A stretch of 5,862 nucleotides of DNA from Candidatus Sulfopaludibacter sp. SbA3 (GCA_945861845.1 CAMAWS010000240.1:1-5862); one strand, 5' to 3'; shown: positions 1 to 5,862, numbered from the stretch's first letter. Notes: generated from the letters alone by a model not told the origin. Translations and numbers: made by a program.

Positions 1-1065
1 TACACCGGTGCCCAACGCATCTATCTTTTCGAGACCATAGTAGGAGTACAAGGGAACTGCAGATGAACCCTGTCGGTAACCTGACGGCAGGGAATTAGCC
101 TTCACGAACTGAATCAGTTCGTCCCTCGACATTTGAAAGATGTATTCCAGTTGTTCTGTATACCGCTGTCGAATGTCCGTGGACGGACCATAGCTAATAT
201 TTTCTATCCCGCCGGCCCTGAAATATTCTGGGGGCGTTACCCTCGACAGAGCAGACCAACGCAGGCTGTTAACACCGAGCTGCTCAGGCGATGAGGATAC
301 ATAGTCAAGGGGCAACGCATCGACTAAAACCCATGCGTGGTCAAAATTAAGCTGCCTGGTGCCTGTCGATTTAAAGTGATAGAAATTGGCGTATGCCGAT
401 GTGACCAGCAGGAAAATGACCACGGAGCACGATAACTGGAGCGTTTTAAAGCGCCAACTTTCCTTGTCGAGCAGTAGAAAAGGAAATAGGGAAATTGCAA
501 AAAGAAGAGAGTTGGGCTTGATTAGGTAGGCAAGGCCAAAGATGCCAGCGGCGAGACAGTAAACTAGCACCTTCTTTCCTGGCGTTAGTTTTCTCGCATA
601 TGCGTGCATTAGTAACGACAAGATCAGCGCATGCCCTTCCAGCCACTCAGGGGCTGCAGCATTCACATTACTTACGAACAGGACATTACATCCCCACCCC
701 ATGGCAAGGACCGCCGCGGCTGTCTTGCTGAACACTTTGGCGCAAAGGAAAATCGAAATTGAAAATAACGACAGGTGCAGAAGAAGCTGAAAGCTCTGCA
801 GTGTGTTAAACCAGTAATTGTTCGTGTCGTTCGGCACATAGATAGGATTGGAAAATGGAGGCAAAAATCGATGTGTGAGGATGTACAGAATTGCGGAGTA
901 TCCGGATGCGTGAATTAGGTCAGAAGATCCTAAAACTATCATCCTCAAATAGGTTGGATTGTCCGACTGGCCAATATTTATTGGGTAACTGAAATAGAAA
1001 ATGACGTTAACAAGAAGTGCGAAGATCCCAGCTGTTAAGAGTATTCGGAGAGATCTGTTCTTCAC
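1..1065 (-). CDS. Polytopic membrane protein, probable GT-C-fold glycosyltransferase-like (3' end cut off by window edge)
   Basis: An uninterrupted frame gives 355 codons from a GTG at 1065 and continues past the left edge, so the C-terminus is missing. Hydrophobic segments lie near residues 8-25, 94-110, 116-134, 166-182, 186-199 and 211-229. They are followed by about 125 mostly polar residues, a likely extracytoplasmic region. The first loop holds SDNPTYLRM (residues 34-42) and then ASGYSAILYIL, and a later segment reads GLAYLIKPN (177-185). This layout is what I know from membrane glycosyltransferases of the GT-C/GT39-like type, in which an acidic residue in the first loop takes part in catalysis with a lipid-linked sugar donor. 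The family assignment is an inference from pattern. The start is uncertain: an in-frame TTG at 1080 follows a TAG stop at 1081-1083 directly, and neither start has a strong ribosome site. Base composition is clearly AT-richer than the secretion genes. A role in surface polysaccharide or glycan transfer is possible, with no proven link to the upstream operon. Confidence 0.6.
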   Translation of the reverse strand, partial: MKNRSLRILLTAGIFALLVNVIFYFSYPINIGQSDNPTYLRMIVLGSSDLIHASGYSAILYILTHRFLPPFSNPIYVPNDTNNYWFNTLQSFQLLLHLSLFSISIFLCAKVFSKTAAAVLAMGWGCNVLFVSNVNAAAPEWLEGHALILSLLMHAYARKLTPGKKVLVYCLAAGIFGLAYLIKPNSLLFAISLFPFLLLDKESWRFKTLQLSCSVVIFLLVTSAYANFYHFKSTGTRQLNFDHAWVLVDALPLDYVSSSPEQLGVNSLRWSALSRVTPPEYFRAGGIENISYGPSTDIRQRYTEQLEYIFQMSRDELIQFVKANSLPSGYRQGSSAVPLYSYYGLEKIDALGTGV

Positions 1066-1120
1066 AATTAACAGGTCCAACTATTTTCCGCTTTGGCTTC
1101 GTTGATTGTGATATCCGGAC

Positions 1121-1149
1121 ATGATTTCAAATCCCAAAAGCATTTTCAA
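1121..1149 (-). promoter_or_regulatory. Weak sigma-70-like promoter candidate for the membrane protein gene
   Basis: Reading the minus strand, TTGAAA (1149-1144) matches the -35 consensus at five of six positions. After a 17-base spacer, AATCAT (1126-1121) matches the -10 consensus at four of six. Initiation would fall near 1114, giving a leader of roughly 50 bases before the GTG at 1065. The site lies in the only sizeable gap between genes inside the window and upstream of a gene with different base composition, so a separate promoter is expected here. In AT-rich DNA such matches arise often by chance, so this is only a candidate. Confidence 0.2.
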
Positions 1150-1274
1150 TGATTGAAACCCAGTATCCATCAAGGTTCCAGTCACATCTGCCTTCGAAAT
1201 TATCCATACGGCTTTCTTAAGACCCTTTATTCATAATGCTTGCGCACCGTCTGGATTGGATTCGCAGCCGCTCA

Positions 1275-1715
1275 TCATTTCCAATTCACAATGTCGGTAG
1301 CTTCCCCTTCGCCGCCTTCCTGACCGTCAGCGCCGTAGGAAACGACTTCAAAATCACCGTTTTGCCCGGGGAAACGATAGATGTACGGGCGGCCCCATGG
1401 ATCCGGTGGAACGTCTTTGCGAAGGTACGGCCCATCCCAGTTCGATACATTGGGGGGCTTGACGCGAAGCGAAGCCAAGCCTTCCTCACTTGTCGGGTAA
1501 CGGCCGACATCAAGACGGAAAAGGTCGAGAACGCTTTCGAATTCGGTGATCTGGACCTTTGCGGTGGTCTGGCGCGCCCGCTCGACGTTACGGAACAGGC
1601 GCTGCCCGACAAGTGTGGCGAACATTGCGATGATCACCATGACGACAAGGATCTCGATCAACGTCAAGCCAGCATTAGCGGGCGCAACCCTGCGAACCTT
1701 TGAACTGGGGGTCAT
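1275..1715 (-). CDS. gspG: Type II secretion system major pseudopilin GspG
   Basis: This 146-residue protein is the main subunit of the periplasmic pseudopilus that pushes substrates through the outer-membrane secretin. A short basic leader (residues 1-16) ends in Gly16. Then comes LTLIEILVVMVIIAMF, the class III prepilin signal cut and methylated by the prepilin peptidase, with the conserved glutamate at +5 (Glu21). The +1 residue is Leu where Phe is usual. The C-terminal half has the features that separate GspG from type IV pilins: YPTSEEGL (73-80), WDGPYLRK (93-100), PPDPWGRPYIY (103-113) and the Ca-binding loop region SYGADGQEGGEGE (127-139). Length is normal. I chose the ATG at 1715 because it follows the gspF stop after one base and gives a normal leader length. 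The open frame extends to an ATG at 1796, but that would place 27 atypical residues before it inside gspF. No minor pseudopilin gene follows. Confidence 0.95.
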   Translation of the reverse strand: MTPSSKVRRVAPANAGLTLIEILVVMVIIAMFATLVGQRLFRNVERARQTTAKVQITEFESVLDLFRLDVGRYPTSEEGLASLRVKPPNVSNWDGPYLRKDVPPDPWGRPYIYRFPGQNGDFEVVSYGADGQEGGEGEATDIVNWK

Positions 1716-1716
1716 A

Positions 1717-2928
1717 TTAGAATCCGATCTCATTGATTGAAAAGATTGCCATAAGCATCGAAAGCACAACGGCGCCCACCAGGATACCCATGACAAGAAT
1801 GATTGCCGGTTCGAAAACGGATGTTAACGCCTTCACCGAAGTCTTCACATCTTTTTCGTAGATGTCGGCGATCTGTAACAGCATGGAATCGAGCCTGCCC
1901 GTTTCTTCGCCCACCTCCACCAGGTGGACAGCCAATCCGGGAAAGACACCCGCGTCGCGCATCGGCTTGGATACGCCTTCGCCGCGCTTGGCCCCCGCCG
2001 CAATCTTCGAGATGGCTTCGGCAACAATCTGATTGTGCGCAATGTCCTGCACGATCCGCACGCCTGCAATCAGTGGAACCGCGCTGGCCGTAAGCGTACC
2101 CAGTGTCCGCGCAAAACGGGCAACCTCCACTTTCAGGAGCGTTGGACCAAGCATGGGCATTCTCAACTTCACTGCATCCCAAATCCAACTACCCTTCGCG
2201 GTTTTCACCCACGCTCTCGCCGCCGCAACAATGCCTGCAATCCCGCTCAGGATGACCCACCAGTACGCCTTCGTGAAGGTCGAAAGCCACAGCAGGAACA
2301 GTGTGCTTGCCGGGATCGTTGCTCCAATGTCCTCGAAAATCGACGCGAATTTCGGGATTACGAAGTACAAGAGAATGCCCACCGACACTCCACCAACCCC
2401 AGTCAGCAAACATGGATAGATCAACGACGCCGTCAGATAGCCGCGCAACTCGTCGGCGGAGCGCTCGAACTCCACGAGACGTAAAAGAATGACGTCAAGA
2501 ATGCCACCGGCCTCACCGGCCCGGATCATGTTCACGTAAAGGCGCGTAAAGTACTTCGGATGCGCTGAGAGCGCCTCTGCGAGAGACTTTCCACCCTTGA
2601 TCTGGCTGAGGACATCTTGAATGACACGGCGGAGCGCCGGCTTCGCCGCTAGCTCTGCACTTATTGAGAGACTGCGGTCCAGCGGCAGGCCCGCGCGGAC
2701 AAGAGTGGACAGTTCCTCGGTGAACATCAGGATGTCCTTGCGGGAGACGCGCTGGAATCGGATGGCCGGCAGAATCGACGCTCCGCGTTTGGAGGGCTCT
2801 TCAATGGATACAGGAATCAAGCCCATGCTTTGAAGACGAAAGGCCGCCGTGCGGCTGTCGGAGGCTTCAAGCCGGCCTTCAGCGGATTTGCCCTGGGTGT
2901 TTACCGCCTTGTAGACAAATATCGCCAT
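1717..2928 (-). CDS. gspF: Type II secretion system inner-membrane platform protein GspF
   Basis: This 403-residue polytopic protein, close to the usual family length, forms the inner-membrane platform on which the GspE ATPase acts to add and extract pseudopilins. An N-terminal cytoplasmic region (about 1-60, starting MAIFVYKAVNTQGK) is followed by two repeats of the T2SSF domain, roughly 65-190 and 268-395. Each repeat opens with a similar helix (FTEELSTLVRAGLPL at 69-83, FARTLGTLTASAVPL at 272-286) and carries a glycine-glutamate signature (RAGEAGGILD at 136-145, EVGEETGRLD at 338-347). Membrane segments are visible near 168-193, 222-240 and 373-396. The gene starts 7 bases after the gspE stop; the only Shine-Dalgarno-like stretch (AGGAAG) lies inside the end of gspE with long spacing, so translation probably depends on coupling. 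PilC of type IV pili is the near relative, but the adjacent GspG points to type II secretion. Confidence 0.95.
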   Translation of the reverse strand: MAIFVYKAVNTQGKSAEGRLEASDSRTAAFRLQSMGLIPVSIEEPSKRGASILPAIRFQRVSRKDILMFTEELSTLVRAGLPLDRSLSISAELAAKPALRRVIQDVLSQIKGGKSLAEALSAHPKYFTRLYVNMIRAGEAGGILDVILLRLVEFERSADELRGYLTASLIYPCLLTGVGGVSVGILLYFVIPKFASIFEDIGATIPASTLFLLWLSTFTKAYWWVILSGIAGIVAAARAWVKTAKGSWIWDAVKLRMPMLGPTLLKVEVARFARTLGTLTASAVPLIAGVRIVQDIAHNQIVAEAISKIAAGAKRGEGVSKPMRDAGVFPGLAVHLVEVGEETGRLDSMLLQIADIYEKDVKTSVKALTSVFEPAIILVMGILVGAVVLSMLMAIFSINEIGF

Positions 2929-2935
2929 ACAAAAA

Positions 2936-4633
2936 TCAGACTTCCTGAGTGACCCTCAAAATCTCGTCCGGGGTCGTGATTCCTGCCAAAACCTTGATCC
3001 AACCATCCTCCTTCAACGTGCGCATACCCGACTGGACGGCTTGGGCCTTTAATACATTCGAGTCCGACTTCGTAACCATCAGGCGGCGCATACCATCGTC
3101 AATATCCAGGAGTTCAAAAATGCCCAGGCGGCTCTCATACCCCGTGTTTCCGCAGTGAGAACAACCGTCGCCGCGCTGAATTTCAAAGAAGTCACCATCC
3201 GCTGGAAAGCCTGCTTCACGCAGCGCGGCCGCGGGAATCTTTACCGGGGCTTTGCACTCTTTGCAATTTACGCGGACAAGGCGCTGCGCCAAAATGCCGA
3301 TCAACGACGACGCGAGCAGGTAGTCTTCAACCCCCATATCAACCAGGCGTGTGACGGCGCTGGGCGCGTCATTTGTATGCAGCGTGCTGAAAACCAGGTG
3401 ACCGGTGAGGGCGGAGCGAATTGCAATTTCAGCGGTTTCCAGATCGCGGATTTCTCCGATCATGATGACGTCCGGATCCTGGCGCACAATATGCCGCAAG
3501 CCGGACGAGAACGTAAGCCCGATCTGGGGATTCGCCTGAATCTGGTTGATTCCATCCATCTGGTACTCGACCGGATCCTCGATGGTAATGATCTTCCGGT
3601 CCGGAATATTGATCCGTTTCAGGGCGCTGTACAAAGTCGTGCTCTTGCCACTGCCGGTCGGACCTGTAACCAGAAAGATGCCGTGAGGCTTCGAAGTCAT
3701 CGCGCAGACTTTATCGTAGAGGTCTTCGGGAAACCCGAGCCTGCGCAGATCGATCAACGACGTATTTGATCGATCAAGAATACGCATGACCACGCTTTCT
3801 CCGTACATGGTAGGGAGCGTGGAAACGCGCAAGTCGATTTCCTTACCAAGCACCTTTAGCTTGATTCGACCATCCTGTGGCAGACGCCGTTCGGCGATAT
3901 TCAATTTCGCCATCAGCTTGATGCGGGAAATAATCGCGGCGCGCAACTGGTTCGGTGGCGGCTCGACGTTGTGTAGCACGCCGTCGACCCGGTAGCGGAG
4001 GCGAAGGTCTTTCTCAAACGGCTCAACGTGGATATCACTGGCTTCCGATTCCACGGCACGCGAGATGATCAGGTTGACCATCCGGATTACCGGAACTTCC
4101 GACGCCAGGTCGCGCAGGTGCTCGATATTTTCGTCATCTCCGCCAAAACCTTCGCCCAGCGTCTCTATGAGTTTCTCGGTGGTGCTCTCCTCACCGCCAT
4201 ACAAGCGTTCGAGCTGCTCATGGATACTGGTCTCGTTTCCCAGAAATACCCGCGTTTCGTAACCCGTCCGCAACCGAACCGCCGACAAGGTTTCAAGATC
4301 GAGCGGATCGGCCATGACCATCGAAAGGACATTCCCGTCCAGATGCACGGGAACAGCGGAGAATGTACGGAGAAAACGGAAGGGAAGCCTGGTTTGGTCC
4401 ACGGGCACGGCAGGATACTCGCCATCGAAGATCGGCACCTTGAGCTGCTCGCTGAGGACACTGAGAATGTCGCGTTCGGCCACATAGCCAAGATCGATTA
4501 GAATCCGGCCAAGTTTGTCGCGACGTTCCTGTTGCAGGGCTAACGCGTTGTTCAGCTCTTCCTCTGAAAGCATGCCGCGCTCTCGGAGGAGTTGTCCGAG
4601 CGGTTTCGTGTCGAGCGCCAGGAACGCCTTCAT
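2936..4633 (-). CDS. gspE: Type II secretion ATPase GspE with N-terminal MshEN (predicted c-di-GMP-binding) domain
   Basis: This 565-residue cytoplasmic hexameric ATPase powers pseudopilus assembly. The N-terminus (about 11-63) has two tandem 24-residue motifs, 11-34 and 40-63, each with LG near the start, Gly at position 10, a hydrophobic residue at 17, Leu at 21 and Gln at 24. The five-residue spacer is the arrangement described for c-di-GMP-binding MshEN domains. The N2 domain follows, around 165-300. The ATPase core shows Walker A GPTGSGKST (324-332), Asp box ITIEDPVEY (349-357), Walker B VIMIGEIRD (389-397) and His box TGHLVFSTLHTND (410-422). A four-cysteine metal-binding insert is intact (Cys457, Cys460, Cys491, Cys494), as in GspE and PilB. 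All key residues are present. Its ATG shares one base with the stop of the preceding gene (TGATG), so reinitiation is likely. PilB is the main alternative, but the following gspG favours GspE. Confidence 0.95.
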   Translation of the reverse strand: MKAFLALDTKPLGQLLRERGMLSEEELNNALALQQERRDKLGRILIDLGYVAERDILSVLSEQLKVPIFDGEYPAVPVDQTRLPFRFLRTFSAVPVHLDGNVLSMVMADPLDLETLSAVRLRTGYETRVFLGNETSIHEQLERLYGGEESTTEKLIETLGEGFGGDDENIEHLRDLASEVPVIRMVNLIISRAVESEASDIHVEPFEKDLRLRYRVDGVLHNVEPPPNQLRAAIISRIKLMAKLNIAERRLPQDGRIKLKVLGKEIDLRVSTLPTMYGESVVMRILDRSNTSLIDLRRLGFPEDLYDKVCAMTSKPHGIFLVTGPTGSGKSTTLYSALKRINIPDRKIITIEDPVEYQMDGINQIQANPQIGLTFSSGLRHIVRQDPDVIMIGEIRDLETAEIAIRSALTGHLVFSTLHTNDAPSAVTRLVDMGVEDYLLASSLIGILAQRLVRVNCKECKAPVKIPAAALREAGFPADGDFFEIQRGDGCSHCGNTGYESRLGIFELLDIDDGMRRLMVTKSDSNVLKAQAVQSGMRTLKEDGWIKVLAGITTPDEILRVTQEV

Positions 4634-5124
4634 CAGAATTCTCGAACCTGTATCTGGGAGGAGACGGCGTCCTGCTTTCTTACACTGAAAATCAGTTGTG
4701 AAGGCAGATTGGGGACGTCCGCGGGATTCGTGTTCATTAGATGCACAATCACAGCCACGCTCTGAGTCGCACCCACGGAGTCCAGTCTGGGCACTCTTTG
4801 CTTCAGAAAGGCGGTGAGCATGGTCTGGATCTGCTGCCGCCTCTCGCCGACAACGGTGCGAAGCTCTTCGGGAGGGCGAGAAGCACTGAATGGATTCCGG
4901 GGGCGCTCAAGCGCGACTTCCACAGTAACGACCACGCCATACATATCAAGATACGTGGCCTTGGCAGACTGAAGGATCAGGATGCCTGAGGCGCTGGCGA
5001 TAAGGTCATTGACCTCACCCTGAAATTGAACTGCATCCTTTTTGACTTTGTCCAACCGTGTTGTTGTCTGAGACAAAGCAGGGATGGATACGAACAAGAG
5101 GCAAAGAGCGATTCTTAGTATCAT
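4633..5124 (-). CDS. Small secreted or periplasmic protein of unknown function
   Basis: This 163-residue protein begins with a clear Sec-type signal peptide: Arg4, a hydrophobic core to about residue 14, then PALSQ with probable cleavage after Ser18. No lipobox cysteine is present at the cleavage site, so a lipoprotein is unlikely. The mature part starts with a charged, probably helical stretch (22-40). A hydrophobic core follows with TYLDMYGVVVTVEV, then an Arg/Glu-rich helical region (GERRQQIQTMLTAFL), a second strand-like stretch (SVAVIVHLMN) and a charged tail ending QVREF. I do not recognise a named family. I chose the ATG at 5124 because it starts the signal peptide and lies 4 bases after the preceding stop; the frame runs back to an ATG at 5229, which would bury the signal peptide. 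It sits between an anti-sigma-like gene and gspE, overlapping gspE by one base, so it is co-expressed with the secretion motor. A sensory or accessory envelope role is possible but not shown. Confidence 0.85.
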   Translation of the reverse strand: MILRIALCLLFVSIPALSQTTTRLDKVKKDAVQFQGEVNDLIASASGILILQSAKATYLDMYGVVVTVEVALERPRNPFSASRPPEELRTVVGERRQQIQTMLTAFLKQRVPRLDSVGATQSVAVIVHLMNTNPADVPNLPSQLIFSVRKQDAVSSQIQVREF

Positions 5125-5128
5125 TTTT

Positions 5129-5716
5129 CTAGTCTCGAGTCTCCGCCCGCTGTGCGAGAAGCTGGATGGATGTAGCGTTCTCAAACGTGTCCTTCTGTAG
5201 AGCTCGCTGGAAATCGTCGTAGTAGGCAAGTTCTGCCTTCACTCTTTGAAGTTCCTTACCGGTGGATACGTCTCTCCTGTTGAACTCCCCCACGACCCAT
5301 TTGCGTTCCGATTCTCGAATCTCGCGAATGATTCTGTCGTAATCAATCGGCTGGGCGAGCGGAACCTGTGCCACAGGCTGTTGCACTGCAATTTGCGCTG
5401 GAACCACAAGCTGCTGCATCTGCATCGGCGCCAGCATGACTACCGCTAAAGAAACGGCCGCAGAAGCGGCCATGGGAGCCAGCCAGCGAACAAGCCAACC
5501 GGGAGCAAAAGACCGGGGTTTTTCAAAGCCGAAGACGATTTGACGTGGCGGTTCGGCGTCAGGCAAAGCTTTCAGGGCATGGTGAGTCCGCTCGAACTCC
5601 TCCAATTGCGCCTGGCAACTATGGCACGCAACCAGGTGAGATCGACTTTCGGCCATTTCCGCGGCTGAAAGCTCACCATAAAAGAACTCTGCCAATTTTT
5701 CGTTCACATGTGACAT
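5129..5716 (-). CDS. Membrane-anchored zf-HC2 (ZAS) anti-sigma-factor-like protein
   Basis: This 195-residue single-pass membrane protein carries the zinc-binding anti-sigma signature His27-x3-Cys31-x2-Cys34 in an N-terminal cytoplasmic domain (about 1-50). In ECF-type anti-sigma factors this fold holds the sigma factor and releases it on a signal. A membrane segment lies near 78-97. Next comes a low-complexity Gln/Val/Pro/Ala linker (about 98-123), which would span periplasmic space, then a charged, mostly helical C-terminal region (125-195) that may be a coiled coil or sensor. The start is well supported: GGGAGGT lies five bases upstream of the ATG. It is the first gene of the secretion operon, with the secreted-protein gene starting 4 bases after its stop. 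ECF anti-sigma genes usually follow their sigma gene directly; here the 146 bases upstream hold no recognisable sigma-factor end. The sigma partner, if any, is therefore distant or absent, and the protein might bind something else. Confidence 0.85.
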   Translation of the reverse strand: MSHVNEKLAEFFYGELSAAEMAESRSHLVACHSCQAQLEEFERTHHALKALPDAEPPRQIVFGFEKPRSFAPGWLVRWLAPMAASAAVSLAVVMLAPMQMQQLVVPAQIAVQQPVAQVPLAQPIDYDRIIREIRESERKWVVGEFNRRDVSTGKELQRVKAELAYYDDFQRALQKDTFENATSIQLLAQRAETRD

Positions 5717-5721
5717 TGCAT

Positions 5722-5728
5722 ACCTCCC
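5722..5728 (-). promoter_or_regulatory. Strong Shine-Dalgarno site of the anti-sigma-like gene
   Basis: The minus strand reads GGGAGGT, then the five-base spacer ATGCA, then the ATG at 5716. This is close to the ideal anti-Shine-Dalgarno complement at good spacing and fixes the start. It is the only strong ribosome site I see in the gene run. The four downstream genes have weak or badly spaced sites and depend on close packing, so ribosome loading here may set output for the whole operon. Confidence 0.75.
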
Positions 5729-5808
5729 AACAGCGTCGGGCCCATCGTATAGCCCATGGATTGTGCGCGGCCATAAGCGAAACGTGAGTCGTTTTCAGTC
5801 TGCCTGTG

Positions 5809-5832
5809 GGCGCGGGGCTTTAGCCCCGTGCC
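5809..5832. repeat. GC-rich palindromic hairpin, REP-like
   Basis: Positions 5809-5819 pair with 5822-5832 around a two-base centre. The inner seven pairs (CGGGGCT with AGCCCCG) are perfect and four more pairs extend the stem, one a G-T wobble on the plus strand and an A-C mismatch on the minus strand. Neither side is followed by a T-tract, so it is not a typical intrinsic terminator. It sits about 95 bases upstream of the operon's first ATG. Its form resembles dispersed extragenic palindromes, but no second copy exists in this window, so repetition is inferred. Confidence 0.5.
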
Positions 5833-5862
5833 ATGATCAAACAGAAATTCTCTGGAACTTTG

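Noticed and set aside
446..646. Minus-strand 66-codon open frame
   Set aside because: Out of frame with the long membrane-protein frame that covers the same bases and has clear hydrophobic segments.
1143..1158. TTTCAATCATTGAAA inverted repeat as terminator after gspG
   Set aside because: Six A/T-rich pairs with no following T-tract; too weak for an intrinsic terminator. It also overlaps the promoter candidate.
1236..1703. Plus-strand 155-codon open frame antisense to gspG
   Set aside because: Covered by gspG, which has clear pseudopilin motifs; no family features.
1716..1796. Longer N-terminus for gspG from ATG at 1796 or 1733
   Set aside because: Would add 27 or 6 residues overlapping the gspF end without a ribosome site, and would lengthen the prepilin leader beyond the usual size.
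1924..2484. Plus-strand 186-codon open frame antisense to gspF
   Set aside because: Low-quality composition rich in Arg and Asn, and fully covered by the convincing gspF frame.
3155..3769. Plus-strand 204-codon open frame antisense to gspE
   Set aside because: It lies wholly within a gspE sequence with all catalytic motifs, and its product has no recognisable domain and unnatural composition; it is a shadow of gspE codon use.
3748..3777. Two copies of GATCGATCAA 20 bases apart
   Set aside because: They fall inside gspE in different reading frames and are explained by its coding sequence; no sign of a regulatory array.
4028..4501. Plus-strand 157-codon open frame antisense to the gspE N-terminus
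   Set aside because: Antisense shadow with no ribosome site or domain; the opposite strand encodes the MshEN and N2 regions.
5125..5229. Longer N-terminus of the secreted protein from ATG at 5229
   Set aside because: Would overlap the ZAS gene by about 100 bases and put 35 residues before a good signal peptide.
5729..5800. Sigma-70 promoter for the operon (TATACG near 5750 as -10)
   Set aside because: No matching -35 at acceptable spacing and only a partial -10; not supportable. The true promoter may use another sigma factor or lie beyond the window.
5704..5862. Minus-strand frame open from the right edge to a TGA at 5706-5704
   Set aside because: It could be the tail of an upstream gene, but the translation has no sigma region 4 features, runs through the palindrome, and overlaps the strong ribosome site and start of the ZAS gene.

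Overview
The window is a bacterial chromosome fragment. All genes I can support lie on the minus strand, so transcription runs from right to left. The type II secretion genes, the Gram-negative style envelope proteins and the pairing of a zinc-finger anti-sigma-like membrane protein with a small secreted protein suggest a soil-type Gram-negative bacterium. Acidobacteriota is my best guess, but this is an inference from gene content and was not tested against any database.

Layout from right to left (transcription order). Positions 5717-5862 are non-coding and contain a strong GC-rich hairpin at 5809-5832, followed by a near-ideal ribosome binding site at 5722-5728. A tightly packed five-gene run follows: a membrane-anchored zf-HC2 (ZAS) anti-sigma-like protein (5129-5716), a small secreted protein of unknown function (4633-5124), the type II secretion ATPase GspE (2936-4633), the inner-membrane platform protein GspF (1717-2928) and the major pseudopilin GspG (1275-1715). 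Successive junctions are a 4-base gap, a 1-base overlap, a 7-base gap and a 1-base gap, which supports one operon with translational coupling. A 194-base gap (1081-1274) follows. The last gene is an AT-richer polytopic membrane protein resembling GT-C-fold glycosyltransferases, which runs off the left edge (1-1065).

How they could work together: GspE powers pseudopilus assembly, GspF is the membrane platform it acts on, and GspG is the main pseudopilus subunit. GspE begins with two tandem 24-residue motifs separated by five residues, the arrangement described for the c-di-GMP-binding MshEN domain, so the motor is predicted to respond to c-di-GMP. The two leading genes are not standard secretion components. 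One could regulate the operon across the membrane and the other acts outside the cytoplasm, but no sigma factor gene is adjacent within the window. The minor pseudopilins and other Gsp parts (C, D, H-M) are absent here and must lie elsewhere if the system is complete.
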